From positions 1-64,000 of the forward strand of contig NZ_WOEZ01000150.1 in NCBI RefSeq assembly GCF_013177735.1: 64,000 bases of DNA. The letters are read 5' to 3'. Numbering within the stretch: position 1 is the stretch's first letter; every line of letters starts with the position of its first letter. Positions 8,601-18,458 of this stretch are shown here, one piece after another. Made by a program: the position numbers and the translations under genes. The notes under the pieces are model-generated. The model made no database searches. It saw nothing but the letters and a program-made list of their open reading frames with translations, and was not told the DNA's origin. This DNA comes from Paraburkholderia elongata. Its GTDB lineage: Bacteria; Pseudomonadota; Gammaproteobacteria; Burkholderiales; Burkholderiaceae.

Positions 8601-10042
8601 TTGCCATACCTCACGAAAAAATCACCAAGGACGTCGTCCAGTTCGGGGACGCGCTCCTCGATCGGGTAGGCCACACGCGTAATGTTCAAGTAATGATGAA
8701 AGTTAAGATTGCTCGAGAAATTGTTGCGGCCCCACGTTCCGCATCCCATCGAAAGCGAGAATGGCAAGCCGTTATCGAAGTTGCCGCCGGTCGCGAGGCA
8801 ATGCGCCTGATTCACGATCACGCGCGCCACCGGCAGCGTCGAACCAAGCTGCACTGCCTGCCCGGGGTCGGTGGAATGCAGGCCGACCGAGTGCCCTGCT
8901 CCCATGTAGGCGTAGATGCCACGCACGATGTCGGCAGCGGCGTCGAAGGTCTGCGCGCGATAAACGGTCAGTACCGGCGCGAGCTTCTCACCCGAGAACG
9001 GGTAGTCAGCGCCGAAGCCGGTTTCCTCCACCATCAGAAATGCGGGCTCACGTGCGGCGATCTCGTCGAGGCCCGCCGCCTGTGCAATCGCCGTGGCCGA
9101 GCGCGCCGTGCAGTGCGCCGATAGCTTGCCGTTCGACCACAGGGCGGCCTGCAACCGCGCCTTTTGCGCGGCGTCGAGCATCACGCCACCGCAGGCCGTC
9201 AGTTCGACCAGCATGTTTGGGTACACCGCCGCTTCGATGACAACGCTGTTTTCGGATGAACAACTCGTGGCGTTGTCGAAAGTTTTCGAGCGTGCAATCT
9301 TGTGCGCTGCATCGTGCAAATCGGCAGACGCGGTGACGATCGAAGCAACGTTTCCCGCGCCCACGCCGAACGCTGGCGTCCCGCTTGCGTAGGCCATCCG
9401 CACGTTCGCCTGCGACCCGGTCGCCACGACCAGATCGCACTGCCGCATCAGTTCAGCGGTGGCCGCCTTGCTGATCGGCGCGGGCAACATCTGGACGAGG
9501 TCGGCCGCGAGTCCGACTTTGGTGAATTGCGCGTGAATGAAATCGATTAGCAGCGCGCACGACGAATAGCCCTTGGGCGACGGCGCCACGATGACAGCAT
9601 TGCCGCATTTGAGGGCGTTGACGATCTTGTTGATCGGCGTGGCCGCCGGATTGGTGGACGGCGTGATCGCCGCCACCACGCCGACTGCCCGCGCGATTTC
9701 GACGATACCGGTGGCGTCATCACGCTCGATCACCCCCGTGGTCTTCTGCCCGCGCAGATCGCGTAACAGCCCGAGCGTCTTACGATAGTTCTTGCGGAAC
9801 TTGTCGTCCGCGTTGCCTAGGCCGGTGTCGCGCACCGCCAGCTCGGCAAGCTGCCGGTTGCGGGCGGGCTCCATGATCGCCCACGCGGCGGCGGCGGCGG
9901 CGGCATCGAGCACGTCCTGTCCCGCGACCTCGAATACGCGCTGTGCGGCGCGCGCACGCGCAACCAGTGACGCAACCACGCGTTCGACCTCGCTGTGTGC
10001 GCTCGCGTGCGTAGCTTCGGCTTCTGTGGCCCTAACGTTCAT
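8597..10042 (-). CDS. sauS: Acylating aldehyde dehydrogenase, probable sulfoacetaldehyde dehydrogenase (acylating)
   Basis: A 481-aa CoA-dependent aldehyde dehydrogenase that would reduce sulfoacetyl-CoA to sulfoacetaldehyde with NAD(P)H. It has the fold of the AdhE N-terminal domain: AITPSTNPAATPINK in the cofactor region, and the catalytic cysteine in FDNATSCSSENSV. The classical Glu of non-acylating enzymes is absent, as expected. An in-frame GTG nine bases upstream of the ATG at 10042 is possible, but cggag is better spaced for the ATG. It is the first gene of the sauS-sauT-sauU run and is transcribed divergently from an IclR regulator gene. The intergenic region holds a clear inverted repeat. 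Confidence 0.78.
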   Translation of the reverse strand: MNVRATEAEATHASAHSEVERVVASLVARARAAQRVFEVAGQDVLDAAAAAAAWAIMEPARNRQLAELAVRDTGLGNADDKFRKNYRKTLGLLRDLRGQKTTGVIERDDATGIVEIARAVGVVAAITPSTNPAATPINKIVNALKCGNAVIVAPSPKGYSSCALLIDFIHAQFTKVGLAADLVQMLPAPISKAATAELMRQCDLVVATGSQANVRMAYASGTPAFGVGAGNVASIVTASADLHDAAHKIARSKTFDNATSCSSENSVVIEAAVYPNMLVELTACGGVMLDAAQKARLQAALWSNGKLSAHCTARSATAIAQAAGLDEIAAREPAFLMVEETGFGADYPFSGEKLAPVLTVYRAQTFDAAADIVRGIYAYMGAGHSVGLHSTDPGQAVQLGSTLPVARVIVNQAHCLATGGNFDNGLPFSLSMGCGTWGRNNFSSNLNFHHYLNITRVAYPIEERVPELDDVLGDFFVRYGK

Positions 10043-10164
10043 ACGGTTCACTCCGGACGGAAAGAATTGGTGTTGCTACCAATCTAGTGAGCCGTAGCTG
10101 CTTCGGAGTCCCGTTTTTTGAACTATCCCTCGCGCCGAGCCGGCGGGAATCGAAAAGTGCAATA

Positions 10165-10188
10165 TTCGGGACTTTCCATAGTCCCGAA
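10165..10188. promoter_or_regulatory. Inverted repeat, probable SauR operator
   Basis: TTCGGGACT (10165-10173) and AGTCCCGAA (10180-10188) form a perfect 9-bp dyad with a 6-bp spacer, between the divergent sauS and sauR genes. A further half-site, agtcccg, lies at 10107-10113, closer to sauS. Placement and symmetry fit an IclR-type operator controlling both directions. Confidence 0.55.
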
Positions 10189-10243
10189 AACTAAACAGAC
10201 CGATGCACAATCCAACTTACAAATACGACGTTCAGGAGACAGT

Positions 10244-11008
10244 GTGTCGACTTCGAATCAATCGAATGCGGCGGCCGTGCGTGCATTTCGCGTACTCGAA
10301 ACGTTGGCTGAGGCAAGCGGCCCGCTTTCCATGACGGATCTCGTCCATGCCCTCGAACTGCCCAAGCAGACCGTGCACCGCATTCTGGTGCAGTTGATGG
10401 ATGCGTGGCTGGTCACGCGCAGCGCCGGCGACCGGCTGTATGAGTGTTCGCCGCGCGTGCGGATGCTGGCGGTCAATGTGCTGATGCATGCGGGGCCGGC
10501 CGCTGCCCGCCATGTGCTGCTTGAACAATTGGTGGCCAAAATCGGCGAGACCTGCAATCTGACGATGCTGGCCGGCAACGATGTGGTCTATGTGGACCGG
10601 GTGGAAACGGAGTGGCCGCTGCGCATGCACCTTCAACCGGGCTCGCATGTGCCGCTGCACTGTTCGGCAAGCGGCAAGCTGTTGCTCAGCTTTCTTCCCA
10701 AGGACAGGCGCGAACGGGTCATCGAAACTTTGCCGCTACGCGCCTATTCCGAGCGGACGATTACGGATCGCGGCGAGTTGCGCAAGGAGCTGACCATCAC
10801 GCGACGGCGCCAGCTCGCGATCAACAATCAGGAACATCTGCAAGGGCTCATCGCGATCGCTGTGCCGGTCATGCTGGACCGCAATCGCGCGTGCGCGGCC
10901 ATCGCCGTGCAGGCGCCGGTCGGGCGCGTCGTACTTGACGATCTGCTGGCCTTCGTGCCCGATCTGCGATTCGCCGCGGAGGAAACCGCCAAGACGTTCC
11001 GGGAGTAG
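10244..11008 (+). CDS. sauR: IclR-family transcriptional regulator of the sulfoacetate operon
   Basis: A 254-aa IclR regulator: an N-terminal winged helix (LSMTDLVHALELPKQTVHRI) and a C-terminal effector domain (GETCNLTMLAGNDVVYVDRV, HCSASGKLLL). The chosen start is GTG at 10244, because cagga at 10233-10237 lies well before it and the family usually begins shortly before the winged helix; the frame is open further upstream to 10118. It is divergent from sauS. IclR proteins bind palindromes and respond to small acids; the effector here is probably a sulfonate or its CoA ester, by inference. Confidence 0.8.
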   Translation: MSTSNQSNAAAVRAFRVLETLAEASGPLSMTDLVHALELPKQTVHRILVQLMDAWLVTRSAGDRLYECSPRVRMLAVNVLMHAGPAAARHVLLEQLVAKIGETCNLTMLAGNDVVYVDRVETEWPLRMHLQPGSHVPLHCSASGKLLLSFLPKDRRERVIETLPLRAYSERTITDRGELRKELTITRRRQLAINNQEHLQGLIAIAVPVMLDRNRACAAIAVQAPVGRVVLDDLLAFVPDLRFAAEETAKTFRE

Positions 11009-11023
11009 CGCGCGCCGCAAGGC

Positions 11024-11040
11024 ATTCCGAAAAACGGAAT
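11024..11040. promoter_or_regulatory. Palindrome upstream of the second IclR gene
   Basis: ATTCCG-AAAAA-CGGAAT forms a perfect 6-bp dyad about 110 bp before the second IclR gene. Another half-site (cggaac) occurs at 11134-11139. The CGGAA/TTCCG half-sites resemble those in the palindromes upstream of xsc and cobS, so one regulator could bind all of them. Confidence 0.4.
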
Positions 11041-11146
11041 AATCCGCACTGAAATAGCGCACTGAAATCGGCCGATCCCCGCGAAAACCACCACCGGCAA
11101 GGCCACGCGGTACAATGGCGCCGATCCATTTTTCGGAACGGCAGAC

Positions 11147-11899
11147 ATGACTAAAGCAGAAACGCCTACCCTGCGCGCATTCGCCCTGCTCGAACATCTC
11201 GTGCGCGCCGACGGTCCCGTGTCGCTTGCCGACATTGCCCAGGACGTCGACCTGCCGAAGGCTTCGCTGCATCGCATGCTGGCTTCGCTCGAGGCTGGCG
11301 GCCTCGTGATCCGCGAGCCGGGCCAGAAGAATGCCTACGTGATCGGGCCGCGTCTCGCGCAACTCGGTCTTGGCGTCATGATGCACTCGGGTGCCCGCCG
11401 GCTGCGGCACGCGATCCTGTCGAACCTGGTTGCCGATCTAGGCGAGACCTGCAACCTCACGATGCTGCACGAAACCGAGGTGCTGTATCTCGACAGGCTC
11501 GAAGCACCCTGGCCGTTGCGGCTCGATCTCAAGCCCGGCTCGCACGTGCCGGCGCATTGCAGCGCGAGCGGCAAGCTGCTGCTGGCCATGCTGCCGCGCG
11601 AACAACGCACCGCCCTCGTCCGCACACTGAAGCTCGAACGCTTCACGCCGAATACCATCACGGACCCCGAACTGCTCGAAGCGGAACTGGACCGCACCGC
11701 GCACAAGCGCATCGCCATCGACAACGAGGAATTCGTCGCCGGCATCGCGTGTGTGGCCGCGCCGGTGATGGATGAGAACAACACCTGCATCGCGGCGATC
11801 GCCGTTCATGCGCCGGTCTCGCGGGCGCCGCTGTCGCGCGCTCTCGAATTCGTGCCACGTCTGCAGGAAGCCGCTCAGCAGCTCGCCAAAACGTTCTAG
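11147..11899 (+). CDS. IclR-family transcriptional regulator
   Basis: A 250-aa IclR protein closely resembling its upstream neighbour: winged helix VSLADIAQDVDLPKASLHRM, and effector domain with GETCNLTMLHETEVLYLDRL and HCSASGKLLLAM. It is encoded on the same strand, 138 bp after the first regulator, with its own candidate operator, so it is probably separately controlled. Target genes are not proven. The CGGAA-type half-sites shared with the xsc and cobST promoters make these plausible targets. Confidence 0.82.
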   Translation: MTKAETPTLRAFALLEHLVRADGPVSLADIAQDVDLPKASLHRMLASLEAGGLVIREPGQKNAYVIGPRLAQLGLGVMMHSGARRLRHAILSNLVADLGETCNLTMLHETEVLYLDRLEAPWPLRLDLKPGSHVPAHCSASGKLLLAMLPREQRTALVRTLKLERFTPNTITDPELLEAELDRTAHKRIAIDNEEFVAGIACVAAPVMDENNTCIAAIAVHAPVSRAPLSRALEFVPRLQEAAQQLAKTF

Positions 11900-11975
11900 C
11901 CCGCTTGTTGTGCCGCTTGTCGTGCCGCCGTTGCGATGCTGATCGCGACGCTTCTGGCGCCGCTCGTTCAGCCGC

Positions 11976-13502
11976 CTATTCCACGGGCTGCTGCGCGCGC
12001 ACCAGCTCCGCGAGCAGGCGCACGCCCGCATCGATCTTCTCGAGCTTGATGGCCGAAAAGCCCATCCGGAAGCAGTGGTTCTGCTCCAGTCCGGTCATGA
12101 AAAAGACCCGCCCCAGTTCGATCAGAATGCCGTGTGCCTGCGCATCCGCGGCGAGACGTGTCGCATCGAGCCACGGCGGCCCCTCGACCCAGCACGACGC
12201 GCCGCCCCCCACCGGCACGTAGCGCGCTTCGGGAAGATGCGTGTCGAGCGCCGTCATCAGCGCCTGGGCGCGCTCCCGATAGGCGTGAGCAAGCCGCCGC
12301 AGCAGCGCATCGTGGTGCCCGAGCGCGAGAAACGTGGCAAAGGCGCGCTGAATATAGGCTGCCGGGTGCCGCACCATCAGGCGCCGCAACGCGCGCAGTT
12401 CGCGCACCAGTTCACGCGGCCCAACGATATAACCCAGCCGCAAACCAGGCGCAAAAGTCTTCGACAGGCTGCCGATATAGATCACCCGGTCCGCTGTATC
12501 CAGGCTCTTCAACGCCGGGTGCGGTGAGCCGGAGAAGTTGTTTTCGCTTTCGTAGTCGTCTTCGATCAACACGAAATCATGAGCCTGCGCCTGTTCCAGC
12601 AGCGCATGGCGCCGCTCGATGGGCATGGTGGCCGTGGTCGGACACTGGTGGCTCGGCGTCACATAGACGTAGTCGCATTGCGCGAGCAGATCGGCATCCT
12701 CCACCGGGCGCACGCCGCCGCCATCGACAGGCAGTGGCTGCAGCCGCGCATTGCGGTTCTCGAAGATATTGCGGGCATCTGGATAGCCGGGGTTTTCAAA
12801 ACCGATCGTGGTCCGCTCGCTCGCGAGCAGATCCGCGATCAGATAGAGCGCCTGCTGGCAGCCGATCGTCACGACGATTTCGTCCGGCATCGCAAACACG
12901 CCGCGCCGCGGCAACACTCGCGTGCGAATCTGCTGGATCAGCGTATCGTCGTCGCGCTCGATCAGGTCCGGCGCCCAGTTGCGAATCTCCATGACCGACA
13001 GCGCTTTCATGCAGCATTCGCGCCAGTCGTTGGTCGGAAACAGCGACTGGTCGAATTGTCCGTAGATAAAGGGATATTCGTAGCTCAGCCAGTTGCCCGG
13101 CTTGACGATGTTGCGCTGCGAGGACGGCCGTCTTCTGACGCGCTGGTCCCAGTCCGGCCTCGCAAGCGCCTCATTGGCCGCCTGCGCGGGGGTCGTTTGC
13201 AGTGGCGCAAATTCGTGCCGCCCTTCGAGGATGGCCGGGTTGACGAAATGCCCGCTGCGCTCACGCGAAATCAGATAGCCTTCCTCAACCAGTTGCTGGT
13301 ACGCGAGCACCACCGTATTGCGGGCGACGCTCAGTTGATCGGCCAGCTCGCGGCTGGACGGCAACGCGTGATCCGGCAGCAGTTGCCCGTCCAGAATCGC
13401 GGCCACCAGCATCTGGCGAATTTGGCCCTGGAGGCTCATATTAGACTCGGGTGAACGCTGGAACCGCTGGGTCCATAGGGCCACCGAGGTGCGACTTGCC
13501 AT
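11976..13502 (-). CDS. tauR: MocR-type (GntR plus aminotransferase) regulator, probable taurine regulator
   Basis: A 508-aa protein with an N-terminal GntR winged helix (residues about 17-85; SSRELADQLSVARNTVVLAYQQ) joined to a class-I aminotransferase-like domain. The PLP Lys lies in YIGSLSKTFAPGLRLGY. Such MocR proteins bind PLP and sense amines or amino acids. The gene is divergent from tauABC across 300 bp, the arrangement of TauR in other taurine clusters, so it likely activates taurine genes. The start at 13502 has caggaga in front, while the frame is open 57 bp further. Function as an aminotransferase enzyme is unlikely given the DNA-binding domain. Confidence 0.78.
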   Translation of the reverse strand: MASRTSVALWTQRFQRSPESNMSLQGQIRQMLVAAILDGQLLPDHALPSSRELADQLSVARNTVVLAYQQLVEEGYLISRERSGHFVNPAILEGRHEFAPLQTTPAQAANEALARPDWDQRVRRRPSSQRNIVKPGNWLSYEYPFIYGQFDQSLFPTNDWRECCMKALSVMEIRNWAPDLIERDDDTLIQQIRTRVLPRRGVFAMPDEIVVTIGCQQALYLIADLLASERTTIGFENPGYPDARNIFENRNARLQPLPVDGGGVRPVEDADLLAQCDYVYVTPSHQCPTTATMPIERRHALLEQAQAHDFVLIEDDYESENNFSGSPHPALKSLDTADRVIYIGSLSKTFAPGLRLGYIVGPRELVRELRALRRLMVRHPAAYIQRAFATFLALGHHDALLRRLAHAYRERAQALMTALDTHLPEARYVPVGGGASCWVEGPPWLDATRLAADAQAHGILIELGRVFFMTGLEQNHCFRMGFSAIKLEKIDAGVRLLAELVRAQQPVE

Positions 13503-13644
13503 GCTTTCTCCTGATTTTTTGTAGGCGGGGCCCGCCCGCACGAAGGCGGACACCGGCATTGTGGACGTGCAAAAAAACGCCTGCCAGCCACTCTCGGGCG
13601 GTTGCCGGCGGGACCGGCGCGGCGGCCCATTCTGGTGCAGCGGT

Positions 13645-13658
13645 GTGGACTCAACGAT
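13645..13658 (+). promoter_or_regulatory. GTGGACTCAACGAT element upstream of tauA
   Basis: This 14-mer recurs with one mismatch (GTGGACTCAGCGAT) at 16742-16755 before the aldehyde dehydrogenase gene. Both copies lie in promoter regions of the same gene block, so it is a candidate site for the divergently encoded MocR regulator. This is a pattern observation, not a proven operator. Confidence 0.3.
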
Positions 13659-13802
13659 CAGCCACGTCTGGCCCTAACCCGCAACATTTATTACTGACGA
13701 TACTCGCATCATCCCATTGCCGGCGATTGGGACAAGCCCCCGTCGGCGGGCGTTGGATTCACGTGTATTCGCGTACCTACACGGCCATTCTGGAGACCTA
13801 AG

Positions 13803-14861
13803 ATGAAAAGCGATCACCCCAAAAAGCTGTCCCGCTGGTTCGGCGATTTGACGCGCCGCGTGGCTGTGGCGGCATTCGCCGCGCTCGCCTGCGTGGTGGC
13901 GCCAGCCAGCCACGCGCAGGACAAAGAGGTCACAATAGCCTATCAACAGATCGTCGACCCATGGGTCGTCGCGATCGCGAACGGCTCGATCGAGAAAGAG
14001 ACGGGCTACAAGATCAACTGGCGGCAATTCGAATCCGGCGCGAAGGTCGCGACCGCCATGGCGTCGGGCGACGTGAAGGTCGGCGTGATCGGCTCGAGCC
14101 CGCTCGCGGCGGCGGTCAGCCAGGGTCTCGACCTGCAGCTCTTCTGGATTCTGGACAACATCAACCAGGCCGAAGCGATGGTCGTACGCAACGGCTCCGG
14201 CATCACCAAACCGGCCGATCTGAAGGGCAAGACGATCGGCGTGCCGTTCGTGTCGACGACGCACTATCACACCATGTTCGCGCTGCAGCATTGGGGCATC
14301 AATCCGTCCGAGGTGAAGATCCTCAACATGCAGCCGAACCAGCTGGTCGCGGCGTGGGAGCGCGGCGATATCGACGCCGCTTACGTCTGGGACCCGGCGC
14401 TTGCGCAATTGAAGAAGAGCGGCAAGGTCCTGATTACGTCCGGCGACCTGTCGAAGCTCGGCAAACCGACCTTCGACGGGATCGCCGTCGATCGCCAATG
14501 GGGCGAGGCGCACAAGGACTTCATGGCAAAACTCGTGAAAGCCATCGCCGATGCGGACGATCAGTACCGCAAGAATGCGGCGCAATGGAATGCCACCTCG
14601 CCGCAGGCCGCAGCCATCGCGAAGATGATCGGCGGCTCGCCGGCCGACGTGCCGGCGTCGCTCTCGCTCTATGCCTTCCCGACGCTCCAGGAGCAGGCCT
14701 CCTCGCAATGGCTGGGCGGTGGCAGCGCGGGCCGCGCGACTTTCGCGCTGAAGGACACGGCCAACTTCCTGAAGGATCAGAAACAGATCAGCGCGGTATT
14801 GCCCGATTACTCGAAGTTCGTGACCCCGGCTTACGCCGAAGCAGCAATGAAACTCAAATGA
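13803..14861 (+). CDS. tauA: Taurine ABC transporter, periplasmic binding protein
   Basis: A 352-aa solute-binding protein. It starts with a signal peptide of about 38 residues (hydrophobic core VAVAAFAALACVVAPA, likely cleavage after SHA). The mature part aligns with TauA of Escherichia coli through SGDVKVGVIGSSPLAAAVSQ, GVPFVSTTHYHTMFALQHWG and AAWERGDIDAAYVWDPA. It delivers taurine to the TauBC importer. It is the first gene of tauABC, divergent from tauR. Close relatives also bind other alkanesulfonates, so specificity is inferred from the surrounding sulfoacetaldehyde genes. Confidence 0.88.
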   Translation: MKSDHPKKLSRWFGDLTRRVAVAAFAALACVVAPASHAQDKEVTIAYQQIVDPWVVAIANGSIEKETGYKINWRQFESGAKVATAMASGDVKVGVIGSSPLAAAVSQGLDLQLFWILDNINQAEAMVVRNGSGITKPADLKGKTIGVPFVSTTHYHTMFALQHWGINPSEVKILNMQPNQLVAAWERGDIDAAYVWDPALAQLKKSGKVLITSGDLSKLGKPTFDGIAVDRQWGEAHKDFMAKLVKAIADADDQYRKNAAQWNATSPQAAAIAKMIGGSPADVPASLSLYAFPTLQEQASSQWLGGGSAGRATFALKDTANFLKDQKQISAVLPDYSKFVTPAYAEAAMKLK

Positions 14862-14893
14862 TGTAAGCCGGTTCTGTCGATTCAGGAGGCAAC

Positions 14894-15701
<808 letters not shown>

Positions 15702-15709
<8 letters not shown>

Positions 15710-16622
15710 TTCAAAACGGGCTCATGCATTTGCGCACGGCCAGCAGGCCCCGCTCGGATCCGACACGCCGATCGAGCCACCGCGCACCCCCGGTCGACGT
15801 CCACGGCTTCTCGCCAAAAAACCCGCCAAGCCAGGCGACACGTTCGGCGTACCCGGCCAGGGCAGCAGCATCGTCACGAGCCTCGTGACGGTCGCCCTAT
15901 TCGTCGGGCTGTGGTTTGTCGCGACTAACCTTCACTGGATCAAACCGCTCTTTCTGCCATCGCCGCAAGCGGTGTACGCGAAGTTCGTGTATGTGGCCAC
16001 GGAGGGTTTCGCCGGTTCCACGCTCGCGCAACATACCGGCATCAGCTTGCTGCGCGTGTTCGGCGCCTTCGCGCTCGCCTGCGTGACCGCGATTCCAATC
16101 GGCGTGATGATGGGCGTCTCGCGCTTTGCGCGGGGCATGTTCGATCCACCCATCGAGTTCTATCGGCCGCTTCCGCCGCTCGCCTATTTGCCGCTCATCA
16201 TCATCTGGTTCGGCATTGGTGAATTCTCCAAAGTCTTTCTCATCTACCTGGCCATCTTCGCGCCACTCGCCATCGCGGCGCGATCCGGCGTGCGGTCCGT
16301 GTCGATCGAGCAGATTCATGCGGCCTATTCGATGGGCGCCTCGCGCACGCAGGTGGTGTTGTATGTGATCCTGAAATCCGCGCTGCCGGAGATCTTCACG
16401 GGTATGCGCATAGGCATCGGCGTCGGCTGGACGACGCTGGTTGCCGCGGAAATGGTCGCGTCAACGAGTGGCCTCGGCTTCATGGTGCTCAACGCTGCGG
16501 AGTTCCTCGCCAGCGACGTGGTGATCATGGGCATTGTCGTCATTGGCTTCTTTGCTTTGTGCTTTGACTTGCTGATGCGCCATCTCGAGCGCGTGCTGGT
16601 GCCGTGGAAAGGCCGGGTGTGA
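15702..16622 (+). CDS. tauC: Taurine ABC transporter, permease subunit
   Basis: A 306-aa inner-membrane permease of the BPD-transport type. After a hydrophilic N-terminal extension of about 60 residues there are about six membrane segments, and the EAA loop is seen as EQIHAAYSMGASRTQVVLYV, which contacts the ATPase. It overlaps tauB by 8 bp. The extended N-terminus is longer than in E. coli TauC. Confidence 0.88.
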
Positions 16623-16686
16623 TCGGCGGAGCGCGATCGATTCAGCGCGGCCGATAGCGGCCGCCTTCGTCCGATCGCGCCCTATC

Positions 16687-16795
16687 GCGTCGTATAGCGC
16701 CGTGTAGTGCCGTGTAGTGCCGCGCAGCGCCCCACGCCAGCGTGGACTCAGCGATTGGCGGCGGCTGGCACTACTCGGCTAGCGGTGCCAGCCGC
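16687..16795. repeat. Short tandem repeats, MocR-type element and hairpin between tauC and the aldehyde dehydrogenase gene
   Basis: The intergenic region holds imperfect 10-bp tandem units (gccgtgtagt twice, then gccgcgcagc). It also has the 14-mer GTGGACTCAGCGAT (16742-16755), also found before tauA, and an 11-bp perfect dyad GCGGCTGGCAC (16761-16771) with GTGCCAGCCGC (16785-16795). The hairpin could end tauABC transcription weakly (no T-run) or be part of the promoter of the next gene, which begins 35 bp later. Confidence 0.4.
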
Positions 16796-16830
16796 AATAC
16801 TTCAGCTGTCTGTTATCGCTGGAGCGCAGC

Positions 16831-18288
16831 ATGAATTCGATCGAGAAAGTCCGGCCGTCGCCGCAGGTTCGTCATGAAGCGCTGCGCATCGGCGGAGAAA
16901 GAATCCGGCATGCGGAGATCATCGAAGTCTTCAATCCCTATAACGGTGAACTGGTCGGCACGGTGCCCAAGGCGACACTCGCCGACGTGCGGCACGCCTT
17001 TGCCTGGGCACACCAATATCGGGCACGCCTGACGCGCTACGAGCGCTCGCAGATCCTGCTGCGTGCAGCGGACATGGTCCGTCGGCGTACTGAAGAAATC
17101 GCCGATCTGATCACCGCCGAGTCCGGCCTGTGCAAGAAAGACTCGCTATACGAAGCAGGCCGCGTCGCCGACGTCATGACATTCGGCGCCAATGAAGCGC
17201 TGAAGGACGACGGCCAGGTGTTTTCCTGCGATCTCACGCCGCACGGCAAGAAGCGCCGCGTCTACACCCAGCGCGATCCGTTGCTCGGCGTCATCTCAGC
17301 GATCACCCCGTTCAACCATCCGATGAATCAGGTGGCGCACAAAATCGTGCCCTCCATCGCGACCAACAACCGGATCGTCGTCAAACCCTCCGAGAAGGTG
17401 CCGCTCTCCACCTACCTGCTCGCGGACATCCTTTACGCGGCCGGCCTGCCGCAAGAAATGCTGCAGGTCATTACCGGCGACCCGAAAGAGATCGCCGACG
17501 AACTGATCACGAACGAGCACGTCGATCTGATCACCTTCACGGGCGGCGTGCAGATCGGCAAATCTATCGCCAGCAAGATGGGTTATCGACGCGCGGTGCT
17601 CGAACTCGGCGGCAACGATCCGATCATCGTGATGGAAGACGCCGACCTGGAAGAAGCCAGCACGCTCGCCGTCTCCGGCTCCTACAGGAACTCCGGCCAG
17701 CGTTGTACCGCGGTCAAGCGAATACTGGTGCATGAAGCCGTGGCCGACCGTTTCGTCGAACTGCTCGTGGAGAAGACCCGGGCCATCCGTTATGGAGACC
17801 CCGCCGACCCGGCGACCGACATGGGCACCGTCATCGACGAAGCCGCAGCGGAATTCTTCGAAGCTCAGGTGAACGATGCGATCAGCCGCGGCGCGACCTT
17901 GCTGCTCGGCAATCTCCGCGAAGGCGCGCTGTATTCGCCGACGGTTCTCGATCATGTGAGCCCGGACATGCCGCTCGTCAAATACGAAACCTTCGGGCCG
18001 GTGTCGCCAGTGATCCGCTTTCGCGATATCGACGACGCAATCCGGATTTCCAATTCGACTGACTACGGGCTCTCGTCTTCCGTCTGCACAAATCGCCTCG
18101 ACTACATCACGCGCTTTATCGCCGAACTGCAGGTGGGCAGCGTGAACGTGCGTGAAGTACCCGGCTACCGGCTCGAGTTGACACCCTTCGGCGGCATCAA
18201 GGATTCGGGTCTTGGCTACAAGGAAGGTGTCCAGGAAGCGATGAAAAGCTTCACCAACGTGAAGACCTATTCGCTGCCGTGGGATTGA
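16831..18288 (+). CDS. Aldehyde dehydrogenase, probably acting on sulfoacetaldehyde or phosphonoacetaldehyde
   Basis: A 485-aa NAD(P)-dependent aldehyde dehydrogenase with catalytic Cys292 in NSGQRCTAVKR, general-base Glu258 in VLELGGNDP, and the cofactor motif FTGGVQIGKSIA. These motifs strongly recall phosphonoacetaldehyde dehydrogenase (PhnY), the group that also contains sulfoacetaldehyde dehydrogenase (SafD). Placed between tauABC and xsc, it would oxidise sulfoacetaldehyde to sulfoacetate, perhaps as overflow or for nitrogen-only use of taurine. No phosphonate genes are nearby, which favours the sulfonate. The start is supported by tggagc upstream. Confidence 0.72.
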   Translation: MNSIEKVRPSPQVRHEALRIGGERIRHAEIIEVFNPYNGELVGTVPKATLADVRHAFAWAHQYRARLTRYERSQILLRAADMVRRRTEEIADLITAESGLCKKDSLYEAGRVADVMTFGANEALKDDGQVFSCDLTPHGKKRRVYTQRDPLLGVISAITPFNHPMNQVAHKIVPSIATNNRIVVKPSEKVPLSTYLLADILYAAGLPQEMLQVITGDPKEIADELITNEHVDLITFTGGVQIGKSIASKMGYRRAVLELGGNDPIIVMEDADLEEASTLAVSGSYRNSGQRCTAVKRILVHEAVADRFVELLVEKTRAIRYGDPADPATDMGTVIDEAAAEFFEAQVNDAISRGATLLLGNLREGALYSPTVLDHVSPDMPLVKYETFGPVSPVIRFRDIDDAIRISNSTDYGLSSSVCTNRLDYITRFIAELQVGSVNVREVPGYRLELTPFGGIKDSGLGYKEGVQEAMKSFTNVKTYSLPWD

Positions 18289-18333
18289 GCCGTGTGCCCG
18301 GCGCATTCCGCCCACCTCAAGATATAGATTTTT

Positions 18334-18430
18334 AGAGACAAATCGTACCGTTTATTTCGCATCACCTATTGACCATCGCAGGTGCATGCTCTACATTTTA
18401 GATAACACCTTTTCGGAACAAATTGTTCCG
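18334..18430. promoter_or_regulatory. Two related palindromes in the xsc promoter region
   Basis: CGGAACAAATTGTTCCG at 18414-18430 is a near-perfect 17-bp palindrome (8-bp arms around one base), 28 bp before the xsc start. A weaker copy (agagacaaatcgtaccg, 12 of 17 matching) lies at 18334-18350. The same pattern, CGGTACATTTTGTTCCG, occurs upstream of cobS at 24329. An IclR-type regulator from this island is the likely binder. The strong site overlaps the expected 5' leader, which suits repression. Confidence 0.55.
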
Positions 18431-18458
18431 GTTTCGTTAAACATCGGAGACAGTCCTC

